In this document: piece after piece, positions 45,304 to 54,464 of the stretch | Layout of the letters: the number at the start of each line of letters is the position of its first letter | How positions within the stretch are numbered: the stretch's first letter is position 1 | Source: CAINVV01 sp963663675 | GTDB taxonomy: Bacteria; Bacteroidota; Bacteroidia; Bacteroidales; Prolixibacteraceae | Length of the DNA: 64,000 nucleotides | Reading direction: 5' to 3' | Assembly (NCBI GenBank): GCA_963663675.1 | Contig: OY760498.1 | Coordinates: forward strand, 3,596,001 to 3,660,000 | Position numbers and translations under genes: made by a program | Notes under the pieces: model-generated | Told to the model about the DNA's origin: nothing | Seen by the model: only the letters and a program-made list of their open reading frames with translations | Databases searched by the model: none

Positions 45304-45353
45304 TAAATCCGGGATAGATTTTGACATTATCGGGCAGGATACCTTATAAATTA

Positions 45354-46169
45354 TTAATCTCCCATGATTAAACTTTTAATGGCGCTTGTGACAGCACCAA
45401 TCCTACCATCTGATATTATATTAGAATCAATCTTAATAACAGGCAGTACACCTTTGGTTGTACTGGTTATAAACACCTCATCTGCAGATAGTAAATCCAC
45501 AATTTTAAAATCCTTAACGCGAATATCAAAGCCTTGCAAACTGAGTATTCTTTTTCGCGTAACTCCCTCGAGTATTTTGGTTTTTGGGGTATAAACTACC
45601 TGATCCTTCACAAAAAAAACATTGCTTCTGGAACATTCACGCACCCAGTTTTTGTCGATGTACAAAACTTCGGCTGTACTTTTTTCAGCTAATTCCCTGG
45701 ATAACCTCACAGACCTGATGTAGTTGATTGTCTTGGCCTCAGGCATTTCACGCTGGTATCTGCAAGTTATCAGACTACCCCCATTTTTCCAGGCAACCGG
45801 GTGTTTTATTTCAAATGGTTTATTGATCAAAACCAGTGAAGAACGGTTTGGAATAAGTGTAAAATCATCACTTGAAAGACCCCCGGTAAGCATAATTTTC
45901 ACAGATGAATTTCCGATATTGTTTTTCCGGATGAGATTCATGACTATATCCGATAATTCCTCCTTGGAATAAGACAGATGCATATTCAGCAGAGCCGCGG
46001 ATTTAATAAACCTGTCGAGGTGAAAAGACAAAAAAGGCGGGAAATTTCCTCGGACAAGGAAAAAATCAAAAATTCCGTATCCCCTCTGGATAATTAAATC
46101 AGAGACAGGAATATTTGATTGATTAAAAGGAACAAATTGGCCGTTTATAAAGGTAAAGTTGTTATCCAT
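45354..46169 (-). CDS. Class IV PLP-dependent aminotransferase
   Basis: 271 residues of the branched-chain-aminotransferase/4-amino-4-deoxychorismate-lyase fold. The start FINGQFVPFN and the RGYGIFDFFLVRG motif are typical. The catalytic lysine is in EAKTINYIRSV and the PLP-phosphate-binding Glu in VRECSRSNVFFV; the C-terminal part has VTRKRIL and FITSTTKGVLPV. Whether it is a branched-chain or D-amino acid aminotransferase, or an ADC lyase, cannot be settled by eye; the length and lack of BCAT-specific motifs favour a lyase or D-aminotransferase-like role. Its start is 2 bases after the L-2-hydroxyglutarate oxidase stop, so the two share a transcript. Confidence 0.87.
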   Translation of the reverse strand: MDNNFTFINGQFVPFNQSNIPVSDLIIQRGYGIFDFFLVRGNFPPFLSFHLDRFIKSAALLNMHLSYSKEELSDIVMNLIRKNNIGNSSVKIMLTGGLSSDDFTLIPNRSSLVLINKPFEIKHPVAWKNGGSLITCRYQREMPEAKTINYIRSVRLSRELAEKSTAEVLYIDKNWVRECSRSNVFFVKDQVVYTPKTKILEGVTRKRILSLQGFDIRVKDFKIVDLLSADEVFITSTTKGVLPVIKIDSNIISDGRIGAVTSAIKSLIMGD

Positions 46170-46171
46170 CT

Positions 46172-47380
46172 TCAGATTTTATTTGATTTAATAACATAAT
46201 TGTCTACTACCCAGGCTGCGAAAGGGAAACAGCAGGTAAATGCAGGGGATACGGCATTCAGTACGTGTATGGAGTCATTGTCTCCCTCTACGACAAAATC
46301 CATGATCAATTCCCTGGTTTGTTTGTTCAGCAACTGCGCACGAATCCCAGGCCTTCCCCATTCATTAAAACCTTTGACATCTATTTTTTTTACAAGTTCA
46401 CGCGCCAGACCGGCAAAATAGGCACGATTGTATTTCCTGATTTCTTCCAGGGCAATATTCCTGAATCCAAAAGAGTTCCTGATGAATAAGGATGCTTCCC
46501 AGGATAAAATCCCTGCTATTTCAGCCGGACTGAAACGATCGAAACCATGATAATTTTCCCTCCAGAAAGCCGGTGTCGATGTCGGCCCGATTTTGACGGT
46601 TCCATCCACCGTTACCGTGAAGTGTACACCCAGCCATGGATTCTTCAGGTTAGGAACCGGGTACACATTCGTGGAAACAGGCACTTCGTTTCCATGGTAT
46701 TTCAGATATACTCCTTTAAATGGTATGATGGTATATTTCTCAGAATAGCCGAAATCACCCGCGACTTTATCTGCGTAGAGCCCTGCTGCATTGATGATTT
46801 TTGTCGCAGATAAAGTTCTTCCCAAACTAGTTTTAATGCTGTTGCCTTCGATCCTGGATTTGTAACCTTCTCCAAAAAACATCTCTATCCCCCTGGATTT
46901 GAGTTCGTTTTTAATTGCCTGCGTAACCTCTACAGGATCAACTGTTGCCGTTGTGGGCGAATACAAGGCATTTTTAAACGTTTTTACATTGGGGTCGATT
47001 TCATACAATTGTTTTTCATCGATCATCTGCACCTCAACACCATTGGTCTTACCCCTTTTTTCAAGTTCATAAAGTGCCGGAAGCTCGCTTTCGTCCTTTG
47101 CTACCACTACCTTCTTGCATTCATTGATTTTCAGATTATTGGCATAGCAATATTCCCTCATCTGACGGTTGCCTTCCCGAGTGAGTTTTGCTTTGAGCGT
47201 ATCGGCAGAATAGTAAAAACCGGCATGCAAAACTCCGCTGTTTCGACCACTGCCATGATAAGCCACATCTTGCTCCTTCTCAAGTACGGCTATTTTGGAC
47301 TCCGGAAACCTGGTTCTCAAATCCCTGGCAATCGATAAGCCCACAACACCTCCCCCAATTATCAGATAATCAAAATGCAT
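46172..47380 (-). CDS. lhgO: L-2-hydroxyglutarate oxidase
   Basis: An FAD-dependent oxidase/dehydrogenase that turns L-2-hydroxyglutarate back to 2-oxoglutarate, repairing a side product or ending glutarate breakdown. The 402 residues begin with the FAD-binding IIGGGVVGLSIARDL and carry the family segments HGSGRNSGVLHAGFYY, the PTTATVDPVEVT motif, GLYADKVAG and the IGPTSTPAFWRENY region. Cytosolic or membrane-associated. The class IV aminotransferase gene follows after 2 bases and the M2-type peptidase lies upstream with a 70-base gap, all on the minus strand. Confidence 0.92.
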   Translation of the reverse strand: MHFDYLIIGGGVVGLSIARDLRTRFPESKIAVLEKEQDVAYHGSGRNSGVLHAGFYYSADTLKAKLTREGNRQMREYCYANNLKINECKKVVVAKDESELPALYELEKRGKTNGVEVQMIDEKQLYEIDPNVKTFKNALYSPTTATVDPVEVTQAIKNELKSRGIEMFFGEGYKSRIEGNSIKTSLGRTLSATKIINAAGLYADKVAGDFGYSEKYTIIPFKGVYLKYHGNEVPVSTNVYPVPNLKNPWLGVHFTVTVDGTVKIGPTSTPAFWRENYHGFDRFSPAEIAGILSWEASLFIRNSFGFRNIALEEIRKYNRAYFAGLARELVKKIDVKGFNEWGRPGIRAQLLNKQTRELIMDFVVEGDNDSIHVLNAVSPAFTCCFPFAAWVVDNYVIKSNKI

Positions 47381-47450
47381 GTCTTCTTTTAGCCTTAAAT
47401 AGAATTATTCTAAATAAATTCAATATGCATTTGTTATAAAGCATCCATCC

Positions 47451-49121
47451 TTATTCGACAAACTGTTTTGCATAATATTTTGCAGTCAGTTTTTCTCCGG
47501 TAGCTTTTTCAATCATATCATTCCATGAATACCGTGCACCAGGGTAAAAAACTTTTTCCCTCAGGAAGTTTCCTACGGCTTTGTCACCAACAAGCGACTG
47601 CTTTTTGGTGATATTGGCTGTCAAATAACAGTACAATTGGGACGCCAGAAGTTCTCCCAGCAGATAATTGTGATAGTAGCAGGGATAGAGGGCAATATGG
47701 ATTTTCGTAGCCCAGTCCGGCATGTTCCGTCCTTCCGGTTTTTTTAACATCTGATACTTCTCAACCACATCCCACCACAATTTATTAAGATCCTGGTCAG
47801 GATTTTCATACATAGACTTTTCGAAGCGGTACATGACCTGGGCCCAACGGCTGAATACCAGCATCTGCAGGCGAAGAGACTTCCGGCTCTCCTCCCTGAT
47901 CTTATCGCTTTCCCTGGCATCAATAATCCCCATATCAAGCATCCATGCCGGATTGGTGGCCATACGGCCAAACATGTTTGCAACCGCCTCGGTTGTAAAT
48001 GTGTGTGCTGCATCCCGGAGCGTAAAAGGCAGGCTCCTATCATTGTAATATGAATAGACGCCATGGCCGAGCTCATGGAGGATAGTATTCATCCAGTAGG
48101 AATCTGGACGTATATTGTCCAGGGTGCGGACATCACCGGCACGATCAATATCAGTACAGAAAGCATGCTGGTTTTTCCCGGGTTTCTCATAGAGGTCACT
48201 TTTCACCAGGATGGCATCAACATTCAGTCCGATTCCGTCATAAAAGGCAGCGACAAGTTTAACCGGATCTTTGTCCTTGTAATATTGGTCAAAATCAACC
48301 GGATAGATTTCAGGAGCCTCCTGGAAATACCTGTTCTGGTAATGCCATGGCTTTAACTCTTCAGCTTTAATTCCATATCTTTTGGCAAAATAGGCATCAA
48401 TATCAGCTTTCAGTTGGGCAAAATTTGCTTTCGTGAGGTTATCCAGCTCATCAAAAGTTGCTGTCACTTCAGCAGGATCCTGGCCGGAAAGCTTAAGACT
48501 CATTTCGTGGAAATTGCTGAAACCCAGATTGTGCGCGATAAGATTCCGCTGTTTCACCAGCTTAATGATATCCTCTGCGACAACCGGACCAATCTGTTTA
48601 TGTGCTTCCCAGGCGGCCTGAAGCTCCGTACTTGATCTGGAGTTCTTCAGGATATCCTCAACCTGGTTGTCGGAAAGCTCTTTTCCATTAACTTTTGCCC
48701 TGAAATTCAGGTATTTCCTGTTGATATCGGTCTCCATTTTAAGCTTTGTGGCAATCAGGCTGGTATCTACCTGTTTCCCCAGGTAACTGTCGTAAATAAG
48801 TTCTAGCTGTCGCAGCAGAATAGGATCTTTTATTTCATTCGATTCCCTGATTTCCTTAAGTTCAGCAAAAGCCTTTTTGTCCGTATACAATTCATCAAAG
48901 GCGAATGCGGCTTTCTCGCTTTTTGCGAGGTCAGCATCAGTACCTGTAATATTGGCATTCCAGGATGTGAGGGCCGATTCCTTATAAAGCGGAATCACTT
49001 TTGCGTCATATGCGGCAAGGAATTCTTTGAGCCTGTTTTCCATTTTTTCCTGTTTTGTAGTGCATGACATTACCATTAAAATAATTAATACTAAGGCAGT
49101 CAGTAATTTCAGATTATTCAT
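47451..49121 (-). CDS. M2/M3-type zinc peptidase, lipoprotein
   Basis: A peptidyl-dipeptidase of the angiotensin-converting-enzyme-like clan, 556 residues. The lipoprotein signal ends in VMSC (Cys20). The zinc site is HELGH (His349, Glu350, His353), with the third ligand Glu in TEAVANMFGRM about 20 residues later. The helical N-terminal half contains NGKELSDNQVEDILK, and the conserved RYFQEAP and PDSYWMNTILHELGHG region is present. This lipoprotein form is common in Bacteroidota and digests peptides at the outer membrane or in the periplasm. Weak link to neighbours. Confidence 0.9.
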   Translation of the reverse strand: MNNLKLLTALVLIILMVMSCTTKQEKMENRLKEFLAAYDAKVIPLYKESALTSWNANITGTDADLAKSEKAAFAFDELYTDKKAFAELKEIRESNEIKDPILLRQLELIYDSYLGKQVDTSLIATKLKMETDINRKYLNFRAKVNGKELSDNQVEDILKNSRSSTELQAAWEAHKQIGPVVAEDIIKLVKQRNLIAHNLGFSNFHEMSLKLSGQDPAEVTATFDELDNLTKANFAQLKADIDAYFAKRYGIKAEELKPWHYQNRYFQEAPEIYPVDFDQYYKDKDPVKLVAAFYDGIGLNVDAILVKSDLYEKPGKNQHAFCTDIDRAGDVRTLDNIRPDSYWMNTILHELGHGVYSYYNDRSLPFTLRDAAHTFTTEAVANMFGRMATNPAWMLDMGIIDARESDKIREESRKSLRLQMLVFSRWAQVMYRFEKSMYENPDQDLNKLWWDVVEKYQMLKKPEGRNMPDWATKIHIALYPCYYHNYLLGELLASQLYCYLTANITKKQSLVGDKAVGNFLREKVFYPGARYSWNDMIEKATGEKLTAKYYAKQFVE

Positions 49122-49319
49122 AGCGATCAGATAAGTTTTACGAAAGTAATGAAAACATGATGCGAACCGGAAAAGACGAAGTTAATCAGCTTTAGTGACT
49201 TTTTAATTCAATTGTCGGTGAAAAAACAAATCACATCAGCAATACATATTTTTAAATAGTAAATATGGGGAATAGGCATAAACTGCCTAATATTGCAGTC
49301 GAATATTAAAGGCAGGAAA

Positions 49320-49733
49320 ATGATTAGCTACGAAACACCGTACCGTGTATGTTATGCAGATACCGACCGCATGGGGATCATGTATTACGGGAATTATCCC
49401 CGGTTGTATGAAATCGGAAGAACGGATATGATCCGGACCATCTGGAAATCATACAGGGAAGTAGAGGAAAGCGGTATTATCCTTCCGGTAAGGCTGATGC
49501 ACGCGGTTTACCATAAACCTGCCAACTACGACGAACTTCTTACAATCAGAACCATTATCAAAGAAATTCCTAAAGTAAAATTCAGGCTGATTTCCGAAAT
49601 CTACAATGAGAAGATGGAATTGATCAATGAAGGAGAGGTCACTCTTGGATTTATGGATGCAGCAACCGGAAGACCAAGAAGAGCTCCTGAAGATTTTACA
49701 TCCCTCCTTGAAAAAACCGGCAAATTCTTATGA
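49320..49733 (+). CDS. Acyl-CoA thioesterase (4HBT, hotdog fold)
   Basis: A hotdog thioesterase of about 137 residues. The start at 49320 (MISYETPYRV) follows a GGCAGG-like ribosome site at 49311-49316; an in-frame ATG at 49293 adds nine residues. The YADTDRMGIMYYGNYPRLYEIGR segment carries the YbgC-type active-site aspartate (DTDRMG) and the tyrosine/asparagine pair. Substrate is probably an acyl-CoA formed in fatty acid or aromatic metabolism. It is alone on the plus strand. Confidence 0.88.
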   Translation: MISYETPYRVCYADTDRMGIMYYGNYPRLYEIGRTDMIRTIWKSYREVEESGIILPVRLMHAVYHKPANYDELLTIRTIIKEIPKVKFRLISEIYNEKMELINEGEVTLGFMDAATGRPRRAPEDFTSLLEKTGKFL

Positions 49734-49818
49734 AATGCACGAAAATTCCATGCCCTATTTTTGGTAAACCGTCAAACCGGGTTAATTAAACCGGATCAGA
49801 AATTTTTAACCCGGAAAC

Positions 49819-49950
49819 TCAGGGGTGAAGAATATCCCAACAATCAGAAATTATTTTAATTCCGGCCAGAATCAGGCATTCGCCAAATAAAATCCAGGCT
49901 AGCTTCGCATGATTGGTTAGTCCGGCAAGCAAGCCAAATAACAACAGCAT
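49819..49950 (-). pseudogene. Remnant of a small membrane protein
   Basis: A minus-strand frame from an ATG at 49950 (MLLLFGLLAGLTNHA) to a TGA at 49819-49821 gives 43 residues with two hydrophobic segments (the second IILAGI-like: CLILAGIKIISDC). Just upstream, protein-like sequence in another frame (PGKWFETIAGFRGN) suggests the 5' part was lost by a frameshift. No family is recognised. The rest of 49734-50252 shows only the terminator listed next. Confidence 0.4.
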
Positions 49951-50076
49951 GCCGGTACTGCCGTTGCATTTCCTCTGAACCCGGCAATGGTCTCAAACCA
50001 TTTCCCGGGATTCGTTCTTTCTATTTCTCATCCTATGCACAAGTGACATTATTTGGATCCTATCCAGTAAACAAAT

Positions 50077-50109
50077 AAAGCACCTGCACTTTCGTCGCGC
50101 AGGTGCTTT
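50077..50109. terminator. Intrinsic terminator
   Basis: Perfect arms AAAGCACCTGC (50077-50087) and GCAGGTGCTTT (50099-50109) with an 11-base loop and a short T run after. It lies between the thioesterase and the convergent propeller operon. Confidence 0.75.
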
Positions 50110-50252
50110 TCATGGAAGGTTAAGGTTTGCCGGGTTAAAGCAGGGTGAAACAAACGTTGTATATAATTAATAATCAGGATATTGATCCGTCTTGCCAGTT
50201 CTAACAGGCAGACCCATAGAATTTCTGCTTTCAGACCTGATCACGCAACAAT

Positions 50253-51893
50253 TTAAGAGTGGGTCTTAAGTTTTGTAACAACCTTCTTCTCATAGACATA
50301 CACATAGTTTCCATCGCGGGACAAGGTTGTTATCGCACCTGTTCTTGCCTTGAAATCCATATATTTACAGGTGTTCAGATCGAATGTTCCAATATCTGCC
50401 TTATCGGTCTTCATCACCAGTATCTCACCGACGCGATCCTCCAGGGAGGAAGTTCTGTATTTGCCTGAATGCACGAGCGCTCCATTCGTCACGTCAAAAG
50501 TGGACACTCCTTTCTCACCTACCACTACGATTACATTCTCTTTGAATGGAAGAATACTCTGGGCAAGTCCGACCCCCCCCTTGGAAACAGGCACCTCATA
50601 TTTTTCTTTACCCGTAGCAATATCCATGGAATAAAGCTCTTTGCCGCTGCAAACGATATAGTCTCCGTTCAATGCGATGGCATTGGTAATTCCCTTCTTG
50701 AATCTTTCAGATTCCCAGACAAGTTTACCATCAGATGCATTCAATGCCTGAATACCAAAGGGTTTTACATTCTCAAAAGCAATAATATATTCTGTTACTA
50801 CTTTGTCGGCCGTTCTGCGCGTTTGAATGTATTGCTTCTCCACGATGCCCCCGATCTGGAGCAGCACTTTACCGTCAATCACAGTCATTCCCGGAATTGC
50901 GCGTGCATCCTCGATTTCATGTGAGGTCCAGAGCAGCTTGCCCGTATTTATATCGTACTTTTTTACATATTGCTTGCTTTTGCTGACCATATCCAGAACG
51001 TAAATATCATTTCCGTCAACAACAGGCGATGCTACGGCTCCATAAACCCCAAATGCCTTGCATCCAAGAGGTTTCCCGACTATCTTTTCAGGTGTAAAAT
51101 CGAATGCGGCCGACCACAACTGGGCGCCGGTCTTGTAATCATACACCTGCATGCCATTCAGCCTCAGGAATACTTTGTTTTCGGTAACATCCAGTGAAAA
51201 GAGAAATTTTTTGGAGATAATTTTTCTCTCAGCGCGCCCTACGTAGTTATTTTCCCATAAAATTTCACCATTTTTCATGTTGATACGGACGATCTGGTTT
51301 TTAAATCCCGTTAACAGTGCACCCAAAGCGCTTGGAACAAAATTGACCATCACCATCGTCTGGTCATTGGAGTCATAAACGTACTGGCCGACAACTCCCT
51401 TGAATTTTGCCGTACTCCATAACTCTTCGCCAGTTTGGGCCCTGATATAGACCAATTCATTCTTCAGCGTTATGGTAAAGCAATCTTCCTCCTTGATATA
51501 GGTAATGGAGGACTCGTCAAGGTCCTGGTATTTATCGCTGGACCAAAGCAGTTTCCCCGTTTCGAGGTCTATACAGGCGATCTGGTCCTTTCCCAGCTTA
51601 CGGTCGAAAAGGAAGACCGTTCTGGACTCCCAGAATGGGATCAATTCATCAATCTTCCTTAGTTTCGGGGCAATGTCATCGAAGGATTTGGTCCATATTG
51701 TCTTCCCGGTATTGTTGTCAAAAAGCGTCATATCCTTGTCGGAGGCGGCATAACTGTGTTTTCCTTCCAGGGAAGTACCCGCATGAACAATTTGATGGGA
51801 TAGTTTGGTTTCCCAGACTACAGGCATATCCTCCTGTGCAGAAACTGCTGCATAAGCGAACAACAGCGAAGCAAAAAGCATTAATCGTTTCAT
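50253..51893 (-). CDS. Secreted PQQ/WD40-like beta-propeller protein (operon gene 3)
   Basis: 546 residues with a signal peptide ending VSAQ (residue 19), then a propeller of PQQ-type blades: TGKTIWTKSF, TGKLLWSS, TGEELWST, NGEILWEN, TGAQLWSA, TGKLLWTS, DGKLVWES, and ATGKEKYEV. No dehydrogenase residues are seen. It is the last of three same-strand genes, with 11 bases between it and the small secreted protein before it. The role is unknown; binding or scaffold is likeliest. Confidence 0.85.
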   Translation of the reverse strand: MKRLMLFASLLFAYAAVSAQEDMPVVWETKLSHQIVHAGTSLEGKHSYAASDKDMTLFDNNTGKTIWTKSFDDIAPKLRKIDELIPFWESRTVFLFDRKLGKDQIACIDLETGKLLWSSDKYQDLDESSITYIKEEDCFTITLKNELVYIRAQTGEELWSTAKFKGVVGQYVYDSNDQTMVMVNFVPSALGALLTGFKNQIVRINMKNGEILWENNYVGRAERKIISKKFLFSLDVTENKVFLRLNGMQVYDYKTGAQLWSAAFDFTPEKIVGKPLGCKAFGVYGAVASPVVDGNDIYVLDMVSKSKQYVKKYDINTGKLLWTSHEIEDARAIPGMTVIDGKVLLQIGGIVEKQYIQTRRTADKVVTEYIIAFENVKPFGIQALNASDGKLVWESERFKKGITNAIALNGDYIVCSGKELYSMDIATGKEKYEVPVSKGGVGLAQSILPFKENVIVVVGEKGVSTFDVTNGALVHSGKYRTSSLEDRVGEILVMKTDKADIGTFDLNTCKYMDFKARTGAITTLSRDGNYVYVYEKKVVTKLKTHS

Positions 51894-51904
51894 AATCAGA
51901 TAGT

Positions 51905-52270
51905 TTAAAATTTGAATGTATAATTGAATTTGTAATCTTTGTTCTTTGGCATCTTAAAGCTTAACCGGAAAGCAAAAACGGCATCCTTTAGCCTGTTTTG
52001 TGAGGGGATGTTTCCGTCATTTTGTTCGGCCACAAATACTGACACGACATTGCCTTTGTCGCGAATGGTCAGCTGAAGGGTATATGTCCCTTTGATGTTG
52101 AATTTTTGTCCGAATTGATAAAGCACACCCTCAGGCGGTGTCATTGCTTTTCCCAGATCCAGGTTTGCCTGCCTGATGATCTCCTCCTTTGATTCAAGTA
52201 GCGGCCTGTTTTCAGCATGCAGCCAAAACGATGTAACAATCAGAAATGCAGTGATATAGATGATTTTCAT
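51905..52270 (-). CDS. Small secreted protein (operon gene 2)
   Basis: 121 residues, signal peptide ending LHAENRP (about residue 19), then a mixed alpha/beta region with the strand GTYTLQLTIRDKGNVVSVFVAE and a basic, aromatic end (DYKFNYTFKF). I do not recognise a family; the pattern resembles TonB-C-like or other periplasmic energy-transduction domains only loosely. Lies between two propeller genes with 5- and 11-base gaps, so it is probably their partner. Confidence 0.7.
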   Translation of the reverse strand: MKIIYITAFLIVTSFWLHAENRPLLESKEEIIRQANLDLGKAMTPPEGVLYQFGQKFNIKGTYTLQLTIRDKGNVVSVFVAEQNDGNIPSQNRLKDAVFAFRLSFKMPKNKDYKFNYTFKF

Positions 52271-52275
52271 AGCTA

Positions 52276-53472
52276 TTATTGATTAAATTCAAGATTCCAA
52301 ATAATCATACGGTTACCCATCGCCACCAGGATGGAACTGTCGCCCGGCAGAAAAACAAAGGATGGCCTGGAGTCACTGATAAATTTCTCCCCGTCACTTT
52401 TTTCAAACAACCTGTGCCCCAATTCGAACCTTTTGAGCAAACTACCATCCTCCAGGTCATAGAGATGAATTTCCTGGAAACGGGTTCCCCTCGAATTGAT
52501 GGCAAAAAATTTTTCGTTGCTGCTGAATTTAAGTTCTGGCCGGGCGATGGACTGGGAAGTAAAACCCTGCCTGACCGGCTCAAGTGTCACCGCGTTAACC
52601 AGGTTGATGTAGGTGATCCCTTTTTTGGTGGTCTGCGCTTTGGGATCAGGATTTTGCAGGACAAACAATAATTTCCCGTCCGGTGAGAACCTGAAATTGT
52701 AGATGATATCATAGAGCTCACCAATGGTCCGGATCTTCTCAAGACTCTGCGTGTCAAAAAAGCTGACCCGCTGTTTGTATTTTACGGCAAAATTGATCGC
52801 TTTTTTTTGCGTGTCAAATGTTTTGTCACCCTTGAGATCTTCTTTGTTTATCGAATGCGAGACCACAATGGTCTTACCATCCGGTGAAAGTTCAATAGCA
52901 TTTCCTGCCCCGCCAACCTTGAAGGACCTGCTCCTGGATGCCTCCGGCAGATTCCAGGTAACCACCTCCCCGGCACTGAGGCTGAGAGCCATCTTTTCGT
53001 CGGCAGAGATCACCACATCCTGTACTTTTTCAAAAATCCTGATTTGACGGCCGGTCTTAGCTTCGATAATCTCAAATTTGATGGACCTGGGTTGGTTACT
53101 TGCCGGGATGATGTAGCCTTGTTGCTGAAGGAGAATGTATTTCCCTGTTGCCGAGATACTGACTTTTGAACCGGTCGGCCAGTTTCCGGCAGAATATTCT
53201 CCGGTTATTTTCCCGGTTTTCCAGTCCGCAATTTTCAATGGGACAGCCTCTTTCGTGCTGGCAATAAGCGTGTTTTCTCCGGTGAGGAAATCGACGCCGG
53301 TAAAATACCAGCCGCTTTCCCCTATTTTCACCCACTCAAAATCGGAATTTGAGGCCTGACCCATCACATTCCCGGAAAGGCTCAAAAGTGTGAAAATCAC
53401 AGATGCCAGACCTACAGTAACCTGACGCAGGCAGATTATCGTCTGTAACTTAATGTGAGTCAGCGTTGTCAT
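52276..53472 (-). CDS. Secreted WD40-like beta-propeller protein (operon gene 1)
   Basis: About 398 residues; the start at 53472 (MTTLTHIKL) precedes the signal peptide (cut near NVMGQ), while 53493 adds seven residues. The propeller repeats are of the WD40-like type: ISATGKYILLQQ, ISADEKMALSLS, LSPDGKTIVVSHS, FSPDGKLLFVLQ, FSSNEKFFAINS, and a final LPGDSSILVAMGNRMIIWNL. First gene of the three-gene group. No catalytic motif is visible. Confidence 0.82.
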   Translation of the reverse strand: MTTLTHIKLQTIICLRQVTVGLASVIFTLLSLSGNVMGQASNSDFEWVKIGESGWYFTGVDFLTGENTLIASTKEAVPLKIADWKTGKITGEYSAGNWPTGSKVSISATGKYILLQQQGYIIPASNQPRSIKFEIIEAKTGRQIRIFEKVQDVVISADEKMALSLSAGEVVTWNLPEASRSRSFKVGGAGNAIELSPDGKTIVVSHSINKEDLKGDKTFDTQKKAINFAVKYKQRVSFFDTQSLEKIRTIGELYDIIYNFRFSPDGKLLFVLQNPDPKAQTTKKGITYINLVNAVTLEPVRQGFTSQSIARPELKFSSNEKFFAINSRGTRFQEIHLYDLEDGSLLKRFELGHRLFEKSDGEKFISDSRPSFVFLPGDSSILVAMGNRMIIWNLEFNQ

Positions 53473-53493
53473 TTTAAAATTCAAAGCTTCCAT

Positions 53494-53822
53494 AATATCC
53501 TCTTTCAGTAAATTACCAAAAAAACACAGAGCTCCCGGCTGTGTAATTGCTTATAACCCCAAACACCGCCGTGCGAGAGATTTGCCAGGAAACTCTGTGA
53601 GTGTTTCTGATGTCTTCTGATTTGGAAAGCGGCGTATGTACAAGCAATTACATGGGCAAAGCTAACTGCTTCAATACTTTGCGGTAATAGAGTATACGTC
53701 GTAATCAGCTACGACTTTTACCCTGTTTTAGATGGGAAAACGGGTAAAGTATGGGATAGCGGACCCGGCAAAAAGGAAAATTTGCCAGGATTTGCTCCCG
53801 GAAAATAAAATTAGTGGATTGT
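53494..53822. other. Intergenic region between propeller operon and response regulator
   Basis: About 330 bases holding the propeller operon promoter. A short inverted repeat, GTCGTA (53698-53703) and TACGAC (53710-53715), is the only structure seen and may be chance. Confidence 0.4.
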
Positions 53823-54464
53823 TCAGACGAGGCCCTTTTTGATGGCATAACTGATCAGCCCTGCAATATTGCTGACATTTAATTTCTTCATAAGGTTGGT
53901 ACGGTGGGTATCCACAGTTCGGTGACTGATGAAAAGTTTTACCCCTATCTCCTTGTTGGAAAAACCCTCTGCAATAAGCCGGAGTACCTCGGTTTCCCGG
54001 TCTGACAATGCTTCGGTCTGCTGAAAGGAGGATTGAAGTCCAGGATCTTTTGTATTCAGGAGGGATAGGGTAACTCCACGCGAAAAATAGGGCTGTCCCA
54101 TTGTTACAGAGTCGATTGCCCTCAGCAATTCCTCCTGCGAGCAGCTTTTCAACAAATATCCATCAGCACCCAGTGCCACCAGGTTTTTGATCATGCCTGC
54201 CTCCTCGTGCATGGAGAGGATGATTACCCGGGTGGACGGATTTGTCTTTCTGATCTCCCTGAGCGCATCAATTCCGTTCATAACAGGCATATCAATGTCC
54301 ATCAATACCAGTTCAGGATCAACAACTTTCAGCATTTGCAAAGCTTCCCTGCCGTTGTTTGCCACTCCTGCAACCAGGATATCTTCCCTGTTTTTCAACA
54401 AGGATATCAACCCGTCAATAATCAACTGGTGATCATCCACTATTAAGATTTTAACTTTCTTCAT
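53823..54464 (-). CDS. NarL/FixJ-type response regulator
   Basis: 213 residues: a receiver (1-120) with acidic pair Asp10-Asp11, phospho-acceptor Asp56 in LMDIDMPV and Lys near 106 (LLKSC), then a LuxR-type helix-turn-helix (about 145-210; LSDRETEVLRLIAEGFSNKEIG, then HRTVDTHRTNLMKKL). It overlaps the TPR kinase gene by 4 bases, so the pair is translationally coupled and forms one two-component system. Targets are unknown; the neighbouring propeller operon is a possible one. Confidence 0.93.
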   Translation of the reverse strand: MKKVKILIVDDHQLIIDGLISLLKNREDILVAGVANNGREALQMLKVVDPELVLMDIDMPVMNGIDALREIRKTNPSTRVIILSMHEEAGMIKNLVALGADGYLLKSCSQEELLRAIDSVTMGQPYFSRGVTLSLLNTKDPGLQSSFQQTEALSDRETEVLRLIAEGFSNKEIGVKLFISHRTVDTHRTNLMKKLNVSNIAGLISYAIKKGLV

